Assembly: GCF_000317065.1 (NCBI RefSeq) | Contig: NC_019701.1 | Location: forward strand, 372,001 to 436,000 | Length of the DNA: 64,000 nucleotides | Origin: Pseudanabaena sp. PCC 7367 | Lineage (GTDB): Bacteria; Cyanobacteriota; Cyanobacteriia; Pseudanabaenales; Pseudanabaenaceae | Direction of reading: 5' to 3' | Program-made: the position numbers and the translations under genes | Shown here: positions 38,063-47,558 of the stretch, piece after piece | Layout: every line of letters begins with the position of its first letter | How positions within the stretch are numbered: the stretch's first letter is position 1 | Notes under the pieces: generated by a model | Database searches by the model: none | Told to the model about the DNA's origin: nothing | What the model saw: the letters and a program-made list of their open reading frames with translations, nothing else

Positions 38063-40291
38063 CTAGCCAAAGGCCGTAGCCGTCGATGCAATCACAAATG
38101 CCGCGTAGGTAAAGATATAACCAACCGTGAAGTGGGCTAGACCAACCAAACGAGCTTGGACGATCGAAAGAGCCACAGGCTTGTCTTTCCAGCTAACCAA
38201 CTGAGCAAGAGGAGTGCGTTGATGTGCCCATACTAGGGTTTCGATCAACTCTTGCCAGTAGCCACGCCAGGAGATCAAGAACATAAATCCAGTTGCCCAC
38301 ACCAGGTGTCCAAACAGGAACATCCAGGCCCAGACCGAGATATTGTTCATGCCATAGGGGTTATAGCCATTGATTAGCTGCGCTGAGTTCAGCCACAGAT
38401 AATCGCGTAACCAACCCATAATCGTGACTGAGGCTTCATTGAACTGAGCTAAGTTGCCTTGCCAGACGCACAGGTGTTTCCAGTGCCAATAGAAGGTAAC
38501 CCAACCAATTGTGTTCAACATCCAGAACATGGCTAGATAGAAGGCATCCCAAGCAGAGATGTCGCAAGTACCGCCACGACCAGGGCCATCGCAAGGGAAG
38601 CTATAGCCAAAGTCTTTTTTGTCTGGCATTAGCTTAGAACCACGGGCATCAAGGGCACCCTTGACCAAAATCAAGGTGGTGGTATGCAGTCCCAGGGCGA
38701 TCGCATGGTGGATCAAGAAGTCACCAGGGCCGATCGTCAGGAATAGCGAGTTTGCATCACTGTTGATTCCTTCCAACCAACCAGGTAGCCACACATCACC
38801 ATAGTTAGGCCATGCAGTTGCGGCAATACTATCAGGATTAGATAGCAACACATCAAAACCATACAAAGCCTTACCGTGGGCAGCTTGAATCCACTGGGCA
38901 AATACAGGCTCAATCAAGATTTGCTTTTCGGGTGTACCGAATGCCTGCATCACGTCATTGTGGACATAAATACCCAGGGTGTGGAAGCCCAAGAATAGTG
39001 ATACCCAGCTCAGGTGGGAGATGATTGCTTCTTTATGCTCTAGTACCCGTGCCAACACATTATTTTTGTTAGCTTCAGGGTCATAGTCACGTACCAGGAA
39101 GATCGCACCGTGGGCAAATGCTCCAGCCATCAAGAATCCAGCAATATACTGGTGATGGGTATAGAGCGCCGACATGGTGGTGTAATCTTTAGCCATGAAA
39201 GCATAGGGCGGCATTGAGTACATGTGCTGAGCTACAAGTGAGGTAACTACACCTAAGGTAGCAAGGTGCCAACCTAGTTGGAAATGTAGAGACTCATTAT
39301 AGGTGTCATACATGCCCTTATGACCTTCACCCAACATGCCACCAAAGGGAGTACCTGGAGGTGGATTGTGAGCCGCCATAATTTCCTTCATGCTGTGACC
39401 AATACCGAAGTTAGTCCGGTACATGTGGCCAGCCACGATGAACAATACGGCGATCGCCAAATGGTGATGGGCAATGTCAGTCAGCCACAGTGACTCAGTC
39501 TGAGGATGGAAACCACCCAGGAAAGTCAAAATCGCTGTACCAGAGCCGCTGGCGCTACCAAATACATGGTTGGCGGTGTCGGGATTCTGTGCGTAGGCAG
39601 CCCAATTCCCAGTAAAGAAAGGCTTTAGCCCTTCTGGGTGAGGCATTACGCTCAAGAAGTTATCCCAACCGACATGCTGACCACGAGCTTCTGGGATCGC
39701 TACGTGCACTAGGTGACCAGTCCAAGCCAATGAGCTTGCCCCAAACAAACCAGCCAAGTGGTGGTTGAGACGGGACTCAGCATTCTTGAACCAGGCCAAA
39801 CTAGGTCTGAAGCTAGGTTGCAAATGTAGCCAACCAGCAAACAAGAGCACCGCTGCAAAAATTAGCAGGAAGATCGCGCCAGAATAGAGGTCTGAATCAG
39901 TGCGCATGCCGATGGTGTACCACCAGTGGTAGACACCAGAATAAGAGATGTCAACTGGGCCGCTTGCACCACCTTGAGTGAATGCATCAACCGCAGCTGA
40001 ACCGAATTGAGGATCCCAAATTGCATGGGCAATGGGATTTGTGTTTAGTGGATCTTTGACCCACTGTTGGAAGTTTCCTTGCCAGGCCACGTGGAAGAGA
40101 TTGCCAGAGGTCCAAAGGAAAATGATTGCCAGATGGCCGAAATGAGAAGCAAAAATCTTTTGATAAAGGCTCTCTTCGGTAACGCCATCATGGCTCTCAA
40201 AGTCATTGGCCGTAGCAATCGCATACCAGATCCGACGAGTAGTCGGATCGCTAGCGAGGTCCTGGCTAAACTTTGGAAATTTAGTTGCCAT
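38063..40291 (-). CDS. psaB: Photosystem I P700 apoprotein A2
   Basis: PsaB and PsaA form the PSI heterodimer that binds P700, the electron carriers A0 and A1, and the F(X) cluster. The 742 aa protein has the F(X) loop [18 protein letters not shown] with cluster cysteines C567 and C576, and many conserved histidine-bearing membrane helices. The start [20 protein letters not shown] is canonical. GAGGAGATAA precedes the ATG. It follows psaA by 23 bp, the conserved psaAB operon, and a terminator closes the unit. Confidence 0.99.
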   Translation of the reverse strand: MATKFPKFSQDLASDPTTRRIWYAIATANDFESHDGVTEESLYQKIFASHFGHLAIIFLWTSGNLFHVAWQGNFQQWVKDPLNTNPIAHAIWDPQFGSAAVDAFTQGGASGPVDISYSGVYHWWYTIGMRTDSDLYSGAIFLLIFAAVLLFAGWLHLQPSFRPSLAWFKNAESRLNHHLAGLFGASSLAWTGHLVHVAIPEARGQHVGWDNFLSVMPHPEGLKPFFTGNWAAYAQNPDTANHVFGSASGSGTAILTFLGGFHPQTESLWLTDIAHHHLAIAVLFIVAGHMYRTNFGIGHSMKEIMAAHNPPPGTPFGGMLGEGHKGMYDTYNESLHFQLGWHLATLGVVTSLVAQHMYSMPPYAFMAKDYTTMSALYTHHQYIAGFLMAGAFAHGAIFLVRDYDPEANKNNVLARVLEHKEAIISHLSWVSLFLGFHTLGIYVHNDVMQAFGTPEKQILIEPVFAQWIQAAHGKALYGFDVLLSNPDSIAATAWPNYGDVWLPGWLEGINSDANSLFLTIGPGDFLIHHAIALGLHTTTLILVKGALDARGSKLMPDKKDFGYSFPCDGPGRGGTCDISAWDAFYLAMFWMLNTIGWVTFYWHWKHLCVWQGNLAQFNEASVTIMGWLRDYLWLNSAQLINGYNPYGMNNISVWAWMFLFGHLVWATGFMFLISWRGYWQELIETLVWAHQRTPLAQLVSWKDKPVALSIVQARLVGLAHFTVGYIFTYAAFVIASTATAFG

Positions 40292-40314
40292 AATTGTTAC
40301 TTATCTCCTCGCTG

Positions 40315-42570
40315 TTATCCGAGTGCTCCAAAACGTGCCAGGAAGAATGCCCAAGTTGTGGCAATTCCACCTAGTAGGTAGTGAGCCAATCCTACGGCAC
40401 GACCTTGAACAATGCTCAACGCGCGAGGCTGAATTGCAGGTGCAACTCTGAGCTTGTTGTGTGCCCATACGATCGATTCAATTAGTTCTTGCCAGTAGCC
40501 GCGACCACTGAAGAGGAACATGAGTGAGAATGCCCAAATAAAGTGAGCACCCAAGAAAATTAGTCCATAGGCCGATAGAGCCGAACCATAGGACTGGATT
40601 ACGTTAGCAGCCTGAGCCCAAAGAAAGTCTCTCAACCAACCATTGATGGTGATAGAACTTTGAGCAAAGTTGCCTGCGGTAATATGTGAGATTGATCCAT
40701 CTGCACCAACTGTACCGAATATGTCCGATTGCATTTTCCAGCTAAAGTGGAAGATTACAACCGAGATACAGTTATACATCCAGAACAGCCCCAAGAAAAC
40801 ATGATCCCATGCTGATACTTGGCAAGTACCGCCACGACCTGGACCATCGCAGGGGAAGCGGAAACCTAATTCAGATTTATCCGGAATCAAGCGAGAGTTA
40901 CGTGAGAACAACACACCCTTCAGCAGGATCAACACGGTAACGTGGATCGTGAAGGCATGAATGTGGTGCACCATAAAGTCGGCAGTACCAAGGGTCATTG
41001 GTGCCATGGCAATTTTGCCGCCAAGGGCTACGATATCGCCACCAAAGATGGGGCTAACGCTGTCACCGGCATAGGGTGCGGTGCTAGCGATCGTGTTGGC
41101 GTGGATATTTTGAATCCACTGGGCAAAAATTGGCTGCAACTGAATGCCAGTATCGGAGAACATATCCTGAGGACGACCAAACGCACGCATGGTGTCATTG
41201 TGGATATATAGACCGAAGCTGTGGAAACCAAGGAAGATACAAACCCAGTTGAGGTGGGAAATGATTGCATCCCGGTGCCGCAATAGACGATCCAAAACAT
41301 TATTCATGTTTGTGGCTGGATCATAATCACGGATCATGGCAATCCCAGCGTGAGCCGCCGCACCGCAAATACAGAAGCCGCCAATCCACATATGGTGAGT
41401 GAATAGGGAAATCTGAGTTGGGTAATCGACTGCCAAGTAGGGATATGGTGGCATCGCATACATGTGGTGAGCCACAACGATCGATAGCGAACCAAATAGA
41501 GCCAAGTTAACCGCCAACTGAGCATGCCAGGAATTGGTCATAAACTCATACAGACCCTTGTGACCAGTACCACCGATCAAAAGGGGATCTTTATGGGCTT
41601 CGAGAATTTCCTTCATGCTGTGGCCAATGCCCCAATTGGTGCGGTACATGTGACCAGCGACGATGAACAATACAGCGATCGCCAAGTGGTGATGAGCCTG
41701 ATCGGTCAGCCACAGCGAACCGGTTGCTGGGTTCAAACCACCCTTGAAGGTTAAGAAGTCAGAAAAGACACCCCAGTTCAGCGTAAAGAAAGGCATTACA
41801 CCTTGACTAAAGCCTTGGGGAAACAATTCTGCCATCAAGGAAGGATTGAGGATGAACTCATGGGGTAGAGCAATATCTTGCGGTGCTACACCATAGTTCA
41901 GCAGCTTGTTAATCGGGATCGACACGTGAATTTGGTGTCCAGCCCAACCTAACGAGCCAAGCCCAATCAAACCAGCCAAGTGGTGGTTCATCATTGACTC
42001 AGCATTCTGGAACCATTCCAGCTTAGGTGCTGCTTTGTGGTAGTGGAACCAACCGGCAAAAAACATTAAGCCAGCCATTACCAAACCACCGATCGCGGTG
42101 CACAGAAGCTGATATTCATTAGTGATTCCAGCTGCACGCCACATGTGGAAGAGCCCAGAGGTGATTTGAATCCCCTGGAAACCGCCACCAACATCGGCGT
42201 TAAGAATATCTTGACCAACAACTGGCCATACAACCTGCGCACTTGGCTTGATCCCCACAGGATCAGACAGCCAGGCCACATAGTTGGAGAATTTGGCACC
42301 GTGGTAGTACATACCACTTAGCCAGATAAAAATGACACCCAAATGCCCGAAATGGGCAGAAAAGATTTTGCGGGAGGTGTCTTCTAGATCCGAAAAACTA
42401 TCAAAGTCATGGACATCGGCATGAAGGTTCCAAATCCAGGTGGTGGTTTTGGGTCCCTTCTTTAGGGTACGGTCAAAGTGACCTGGTTGAGCCCACTTCT
42501 CGAATGAAGTAGGAACCGCGTCACGATCGACTGTTACCCTGACCTTTGCCTTTTCAGGAGTAACTGTCAT
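40315..42570 (-). CDS. psaA: Photosystem I P700 apoprotein A1
   Basis: The 751 aa protein begins [20 protein letters not shown] and carries the F(X) loop [18 protein letters not shown] with C574 and C583. Length and motifs are normal. It is the first gene of psaAB; a GGGAGAGG sequence 10 nt upstream serves as ribosome site. The operon runs away from psaL-psaI, which sit 8 kb further right on the other strand. Confidence 0.99.
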   Translation of the reverse strand: MTVTPEKAKVRVTVDRDAVPTSFEKWAQPGHFDRTLKKGPKTTTWIWNLHADVHDFDSFSDLEDTSRKIFSAHFGHLGVIFIWLSGMYYHGAKFSNYVAWLSDPVGIKPSAQVVWPVVGQDILNADVGGGFQGIQITSGLFHMWRAAGITNEYQLLCTAIGGLVMAGLMFFAGWFHYHKAAPKLEWFQNAESMMNHHLAGLIGLGSLGWAGHQIHVSIPINKLLNYGVAPQDIALPHEFILNPSLMAELFPQGFSQGVMPFFTLNWGVFSDFLTFKGGLNPATGSLWLTDQAHHHLAIAVLFIVAGHMYRTNWGIGHSMKEILEAHKDPLLIGGTGHKGLYEFMTNSWHAQLAVNLALFGSLSIVVAHHMYAMPPYPYLAVDYPTQISLFTHHMWIGGFCICGAAAHAGIAMIRDYDPATNMNNVLDRLLRHRDAIISHLNWVCIFLGFHSFGLYIHNDTMRAFGRPQDMFSDTGIQLQPIFAQWIQNIHANTIASTAPYAGDSVSPIFGGDIVALGGKIAMAPMTLGTADFMVHHIHAFTIHVTVLILLKGVLFSRNSRLIPDKSELGFRFPCDGPGRGGTCQVSAWDHVFLGLFWMYNCISVVIFHFSWKMQSDIFGTVGADGSISHITAGNFAQSSITINGWLRDFLWAQAANVIQSYGSALSAYGLIFLGAHFIWAFSLMFLFSGRGYWQELIESIVWAHNKLRVAPAIQPRALSIVQGRAVGLAHYLLGGIATTWAFFLARFGALG

Positions 42571-43299
42571 TGAGGTTTTCCTCTCCCGTTGTCTACATAG
42601 GAGTTTTACTTGAAGAGCTTCGCCTACCTATCGTTCGGGATTTATGTATGAGATAAGAACTACGATTATAGGATTAGCTGGCTCAAGTGCTCATTATAGG
42701 TTCAGAGGCTGACAATCCAGAACTAGCGTTAACATTTGTTCAAATTAGCTAAAACCAACAAAAGTCCTTAGCAAATCAGGGCTGAGCCCATGCGTGAACT
42801 GCGATCGCCACCAGCGCAATCAATTTTGGTTGCTGCTTCTCTACATATTGCTTAATAATTTTTAACAGAATTGGGGGTGTTGCTCTCCTGTTTATGCAGC
42901 TATGTAGCGATCTCAGCCATTCACAGGCTTAAGTAAAGTTAACGTTATGGAATATCGATCCTAATGTGATTTTTAATAAAAATATTGCCCATAACTCAGT
43001 ATTGAGATACAAGAACCGCAAACTCAGGCTGATTTGAGTATTTCAGCAACACTCAGTTTAATGACAAGTGATCGCTAAGGTTGCGGTAGAGAGCTTGAGC
43101 GATCATCAGAAATGACAATTTATTATTTCCACAGATTCAGTCGAACTCATTGTTTAAATAAAAAAAAGTCCACAAGCTTACATATACCTGCTGATTGACT
43201 GTAACAACTATCTTATTTATTGCTCTAAATCTAGTAGCTACGATATCTGGATTGCGCTCAAATACCTTAATTTAATTTATTTAATAAATCGCATGATTT
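42571..43299 (-). promoter_or_regulatory. psaA leader and promoter region
   Basis: 729 bp between the rhomboid gene and psaA. On the minus strand two TATAAT hexamers lie 95-130 bp upstream of the psaA ATG (42665-42670 and 42693-42698 on the plus strand), good -10 candidates; the first has a weak TGAGCA -35 at 17 bp spacing. No gene is supported in the rest. psaAB leaders in cyanobacteria are usually long and light-regulated; the exact sites are my inference. Confidence 0.4.
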
Positions 43300-44892
43300 C
43301 TACCTTTGCTCAGAGGTAGAGGAATGGCGGGGTGCAACCAACCAACCAGCGATCGCCCCCAAAATAAGCCCAGATGTATGCCCCACAAAACTGACATTGG
43401 GCACCGCAAAATCAAAGAATACCTGCAAGCCAATAATGAACAAAACCGTCCTGAGTCGCCGCGCCGCAACCTTGGCTCTTTCGCGCTGCCAGGCCAGCCA
43501 CAGGAGCGCCCCCGTTGCCCCCACCATACCCATGATTGCCCCCGAAGCACCCACGGTAATCTGGGGTAGTTCTGGTGAGACAAAAAATGCCACAATCGTC
43601 ACTGTCAGCATTGAACCGATACCACTAAATAGGTAAACCAATAAATAGCGCCACCAGCCCAGACTGGTTTCCACAAAACCACCCAGAAAATATAAGCCGA
43701 TCATATTCATGAATAAATGGATATAGCCATAGTGCAGAAACATGGCATTTACCAAGCGCCACCACTCACCCTGATGCCGAACTGCAATTGGATCTAAGGC
43801 TCCCAATTGATAGAGTGTGCCCAGGTCAGTGCTGCCACCAAAGGCGATCTCCAGGGCAAACATGGCCAGATTCAGGCCAATCAAAACGTAGGAGACATAA
43901 ATTCTTTCGCTGGTAAAGGCCAACGCACCACTATATTTAGCCTCATGGGCAGATTCTAAGGCAGTATCTTGTAAGACTTTTTGGCTGACCGGCGTAAGCA
44001 CCTGATCGGGATTTGCCAATGGCTGCGTCAAGCGCCAATCGATCGCCCGCTTGAGCATGGCATCTTTGGTGTCGGCGGCAAGTTGTTCAAGCTGTTGCTT
44101 GGCTTTGATTTCCTGTTCAGTTCCGGCTCCAGCCACCATCGCTGCAGTTGCAAGCCAAAATTGCTGCGCTTCGGGCAAAAAATGCTTGAGACGACGATCG
44201 CTTAGCAACCTGGCCAATTGTTCAGTCTCGCCACAAAAAGCCAGGGCAAATATCCGGATCAAGAGTAAATCCCTGATCCTGATCGCCGCATTTTGATGCT
44301 CATAGTAATCAAGCATCTCTAGCAAGGTATTCAGCTTGCCAGTTTCAGCCAATGCTCTAGCATAGTAGGCCGCCAAAGAAGATTTACTGGTGGCAGAGTT
44401 ATATTCAGCTTGCAACCATACCAATAATTGATCCCATTCTGCTTTGATCCGAAAAGTCAGCGCCTGGGCATTTTGATAGCCATTACGATCGTGGCGGGGA
44501 TATTTAGCCAGGACTGCGATCGCCTGATCAAGCTCGCCATTCTGTCCCAATTCCAGCGCCCTGAACAGGAGCGGATATTGCCATAGACCATCGAGGGGAT
44601 GTAAAAATTTCAGCCCGGTTGCCACCAGTCTGGCCGATCGATATTTTTGTCTTGCCGCCAGATTATTAACCACCGCCATACTAACGGTGGGCACTAGCAT
44701 AAACAAGATCCACAGGCCACCGCCCCATAATCCCGCTTGTGCAGGAAATTCTGTCCAAAGCACAAAAGTAATGGCCAAGATAATCGCCGCCACGATCGCC
44801 CAACCTCTGGTCGCACTAGATTTACTAAATCTGAGCACAAAGGTGACACAAGAAAGGCACACCATCCAAAGCAAAACTGCATTGAGATCCAT
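43300..44892 (-). CDS. Rhomboid-family intramembrane serine protease with TPR-like region
   Basis: The N-terminus has three membrane segments, then a soluble helical, TPR-like region (about 85-290), then the six-helix rhomboid domain from about residue 325. The catalytic pair is intact: S450 in GASGAIMG and H505 in VGHTSG. The conserved LFMNMIGLYFLGGF helix is present. Before the IS insertion its ATG lay 8 bp after the end of the lumenal pentapeptide gene, so the two formed an operon; the IS now separates them. Substrates are unknown. Confidence 0.92.
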   Translation of the reverse strand: MDLNAVLLWMVCLSCVTFVLRFSKSSATRGWAIVAAIILAITFVLWTEFPAQAGLWGGGLWILFMLVPTVSMAVVNNLAARQKYRSARLVATGLKFLHPLDGLWQYPLLFRALELGQNGELDQAIAVLAKYPRHDRNGYQNAQALTFRIKAEWDQLLVWLQAEYNSATSKSSLAAYYARALAETGKLNTLLEMLDYYEHQNAAIRIRDLLLIRIFALAFCGETEQLARLLSDRRLKHFLPEAQQFWLATAAMVAGAGTEQEIKAKQQLEQLAADTKDAMLKRAIDWRLTQPLANPDQVLTPVSQKVLQDTALESAHEAKYSGALAFTSERIYVSYVLIGLNLAMFALEIAFGGSTDLGTLYQLGALDPIAVRHQGEWWRLVNAMFLHYGYIHLFMNMIGLYFLGGFVETSLGWWRYLLVYLFSGIGSMLTVTIVAFFVSPELPQITVGASGAIMGMVGATGALLWLAWQRERAKVAARRLRTVLFIIGLQVFFDFAVPNVSFVGHTSGLILGAIAGWLVAPRHSSTSEQR

Positions 44893-44900
44893 TTATTTAC

Positions 44901-44983
44901 CTAATCATCGCAGCCCAGCGACTCTCTTGTGCTCACGCCGGTCTTGGAGTTAACCCCTTTGGCCTTAGTACATAAAAAATTAA
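44901..44983 (-). pseudogene. Cut-off C-terminal end of the lumenal pentapeptide gene
   Basis: After removing the IS and one copy of the 8-bp duplication, the reading frame of 45734-46207 continues here for 24 codons (with GVNSKTGVSTRESLGC) to a TAG at 44901-44903. TGV.TR.SLGC is the conserved ending of many lumenal pentapeptide proteins in cyanobacteria and plants (from memory). The fragment has no start codon of its own. Confidence 0.85.
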
Positions 44984-44990
44984 GGTAGTG

Positions 44991-45383
44991 CTAAACAAGT
45001 AAGGATGAATTGTAATAGTGAATAAAAAGCCAGAGTGCACCAATATGGTTAGCTAACTTTTTTGAGAAAGAAAGAGTTTTACGAACCAGCCTAGATGCTC
45101 TCTGTCTAAGTGTGCAATTGAATCGCTCAATTCTATTAGTTAAGCCTGAACCTTTGCCAACTGGTTGATGGCGCTTGCTCGGAATTACCTGAGCATAGGC
45201 ACGCCAAAAATCAGTGTAGCAAACCGCACATTGTCGATAAACTGGCGGTAAAGACTGCCATAATCCTTTAGCACCATCTTCATCTCTCGAACCGATATGC
45301 ATTCCTACTATCTCTCTGGTATCAACATCTATGGCTAACCAAATCCAAACTTTGGCTTGTTTCTTTTCTACAAATGACCACAT
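44991..45383 (-). CDS. insB: IS1 transposase, InsB part
   Basis: This is the catalytic half of the IS1 transposase. The DDE residues are visible: D in LQLDEMW (just upstream of the listed ATG, in the same frame), D in YTDFWRAY, and E in RIERFNCTLRQR. The frame is open back to the A7 run at 45412-45418, where a -1 shift from InsA would join them. The listed ATG is therefore not the likely start of the active enzyme. Confidence 0.92.
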   Translation of the reverse strand: MWSFVEKKQAKVWIWLAIDVDTREIVGMHIGSRDEDGAKGLWQSLPPVYRQCAVCYTDFWRAYAQVIPSKRHQPVGKGSGLTNRIERFNCTLRQRASRLVRKTLSFSKKLANHIGALWLFIHYYNSSLLV

Positions 45384-45400
45384 TTCATCAAGCTGGAGTG

Positions 45401-45712
45401 TTAAGCACCCCTTTTTTTGTCCTGAACCTGCACTTGTTGAGGCACCTGGACATATTTTTGATTAACATATTGCTGTAGCCATGTTTCTGATACATCTGCA
45501 ACTCTAGCAATTCCAGCCAGTGAAACTCGCTCTAGCAGAAGTTTGTCGATTAACGCTTTAGTCTCGCTAGAAATATATTTCTTCTCGCAATTGGCCACAA
45601 ACTGCCGATCGCAATGCTTGCACTTGTAGTTCTGTTTGCCATTATGGATTCTGCCATTTTTGACTATTTTAGATGAATTGCATTTTGGACAAGTTAGCTC
45701 TGATGTATCCAT
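45401..45712 (-). CDS. insA: IS1 InsA, DNA-binding regulatory part
   Basis: 103 aa with a zinc-ribbon (CPKC ... CKHC, residues 9-33) and a helix-turn-helix (SLAGIARVADVSETWLQQYV). It binds the inverted repeats and, alone, represses transposition. It ends a few codons after the A7 run AAAAAAAGGGG (45408-45418), the site of programmed -1 frameshifting into InsB. Confidence 0.92.
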   Translation of the reverse strand: MDTSELTCPKCNSSKIVKNGRIHNGKQNYKCKHCDRQFVANCEKKYISSETKALIDKLLLERVSLAGIARVADVSETWLQQYVNQKYVQVPQQVQVQDKKRGA

Positions 45713-45733
45713 GAGAGGGAATTTTGGTATCTT

Positions 45734-46207
45734 CTATACTATTATCCTTACTTCTGGTGGACTACCAAAATTAACTTGCGCCCCATCCAGTAGCGCATCG
45801 GTAAAATCTGCGCCGGTAATATCTACATAATCAAAGGTGCTGCGTAATAAAACCGCATCGATCAGTAGGGCATCAGAGAGATCGGCCTTGGCAAAATCCA
45901 CCTGGTCGAGCAAACCAATGCTGAGATCTGCACCATGGAGATTGGCATGACGCAAAATTGAGGCACTAAATACTGCCCCGCGCAGATCCGCATTAGAAAA
46001 GTTAGCATCTTCCATATTTGCATTGGCAAACCCAGAGCCCCTCAGTTCCATGCCAGAAAAATTGCGCGATTGCAATGATCCATGACTAAAGGGTAGGGGC
46101 TTAGCGATCGCATTAACTGGCAAGATAATCAGGGTTGCGATCGCCAGAATCACGATCGTCCCCAAAATCAGGGTTGATTGAAATAATTTAAATAAGCGTT
46201 GCCGCAT
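45734..46207 (-). pseudogene. Lumenal pentapeptide-repeat protein, C-terminus replaced by IS1
   Basis: An N-terminal signal sequence (LILGTIVILAIATLIILPVNAIA) targets the protein to the thylakoid lumen or periplasm, followed by about 20 pentapeptide units. Native codons end at DGAQVNF (45767); the last ten residues (GSPPEVRIIV) come from the IS terminal repeat. The intact protein would be 171 aa. It may still be made as a truncated protein, but lacks the conserved C-terminal segment. It heads a unit that also contained the rhomboid gene. Confidence 0.88.
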
Positions 46208-46279
46208 AATTTTTTATAGGTTTAGTCAAAAAGTCCATTGTAACCAATGCAACCAATACAACCAATGCAACTAACGGCA

Positions 46280-47062
46280 CTAATTTGAGCCGATCGCTGC
46301 GCCCGGCCCATGAAAGAATAACCAGGACAGTGCAAAATTCACAATGAAGATCGCCAAAAGCGAAGTTACCACCGAAGCTGTGGTAGAAATGCCCACGCCC
46401 TTTGCGCCACCAGAAGTGGTCATGCCCCAGTTAGTGCCAATAATTGCGATCATTGCGCCAAAAATACCGGCTTTTATCATTGCACTAATCACATCCCACC
46501 AATCGGTAAAATCACGCACCGAGTTCCAGAAGATTGAAGTGGGGATTGTATAAACAAAACGCGCAATCAAAAAGCCTCCAGTCATCCCAGTGAGCAATCC
46601 CAGCAAAGTCAACATGGGCACCATAATGATCCCCGCCACCACCCTGGGCACCACCAGATAATCCACCGGATTAGTGCGCAGCATTTGCATGGCATCAATT
46701 TGCTCGGTTACTCGCATCGTGCCAATCTCGGCCGCAAAGGCAGAGCCAACCCGACCCGCGATCACTACGGCGGTTAGTACCGGAGCCAATTCCCGCGCCA
46801 GGGCGATCGCCAACACACCACCGATCGCCTGTTGGGCACCAAAGTTAATAAACTCCCGCGCCACCTGGATTGTAAACACCCCGCCCACAAAACTAGCGGT
46901 GATCAGCGTAATCAAGAGCGATTCGGGCCCTACTACCGACATTTGATCCAACACATTCCGCCAATGCAAACGGCGGTATACCAATAGATGATAGGTTACC
47001 TGTCCGAGCAGAAAAAAGCTGCGGATTAGCTTAGATGTCCATCGGCCGAGACTGGTGATCAT
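46280..47062 (-). CDS. MlaE-family ABC transporter permease
   Basis: A 260 aa integral membrane protein with the MlaE/TGD1 pattern: VGPESLLITLITASFVGGVF, then EIGTMRVTEQIDAMQMLRTNP, and a C-terminal GGAKGVGISTTASVV. These permeases work with an ATPase and MCE proteins to move lipids between membranes; TGD1 is the chloroplast version. No MCE or ATPase gene is adjacent, as is common in cyanobacteria. Upstream there is a short repeat of AACCAATGCA type (46238-46270) on the 3' side. Confidence 0.93.
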   Translation of the reverse strand: MITSLGRWTSKLIRSFFLLGQVTYHLLVYRRLHWRNVLDQMSVVGPESLLITLITASFVGGVFTIQVAREFINFGAQQAIGGVLAIALARELAPVLTAVVIAGRVGSAFAAEIGTMRVTEQIDAMQMLRTNPVDYLVVPRVVAGIIMVPMLTLLGLLTGMTGGFLIARFVYTIPTSIFWNSVRDFTDWWDVISAMIKAGIFGAMIAIIGTNWGMTTSGGAKGVGISTTASVVTSLLAIFIVNFALSWLFFHGPGAAIGSN

Positions 47063-47558
47063 AATGTTGGGTATTTCTATCTTTGTGGATTCTTAACTTA
47101 ACTTCTTAGCTATGGCTCGATTATGGCTAATGCTAGGTGGTTCGGTGATGTGGCAATGATATTTAGATTAATGATATTTAGATTTAGGTGCATTTCAATT
47201 TTGCGATCGCGTTGGCAAGCCAAGTTCTGCAGACTCAGGCAGACTCTAGCCAAGACTAAAATTGGCGTTGCACATTGGTGGGATGATTTAACAATTAAGC
47301 GATCGGTCAGACTGACCTCTATATATTTGATATTTTTGCAGATGGCATTTTCATGCCTGGATTATGCAATGTCCTAAAATTAAGCCCAATCTAATTGATC
47401 GATATTGATCTTGATCGATATTGCTCGATCGCCATTGCTCGCCAACTAACTTTTACTTAATTTCTTCAATTTGGCAATATTCAGCTAAACATAAACAAAA
47501 GTTAGAGATTAATAAAACTAGTTGAGAATCCAAACCATCGACTATTAGCATAGTAGCC
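47063..47558. promoter_or_regulatory. Divergent spacer, MlaE permease / comEC
   Basis: 496 bp holding both promoters. TCGATATTG-type direct repeats occur near 47395-47430. I do not support the 84-codon frame at 47123-47377, which has no recognisable content. Confidence 0.35.

Larger units (their letters stand above)
44984..45766 (-). mobile_element. IS1-family insertion sequence, 783 bp, with 8-bp target duplication
   Basis: The ends are 23-bp imperfect inverted repeats (18 of 23 match): both begin GGTAGT and both contain AAGTAAGGAT at the inner side. AAAATTAA is duplicated directly outside each end (44976-44983 and 45767-45774). Size, two-ORF layout and 8-bp duplication fit IS1. The transposase appears intact, so the insertion may be recent and active. 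Confidence 0.95.

Noticed and set aside
46238-46270. Short AACCAATGCA repeat after the MlaE-type gene
   Set aside because: Only three imperfect 10-bp units, below what I would call a functional element.
47123-47377. 84-codon plus-strand frame upstream of comEC
   Set aside because: Arginine-rich with no pattern; lies in an AT-rich promoter spacer.
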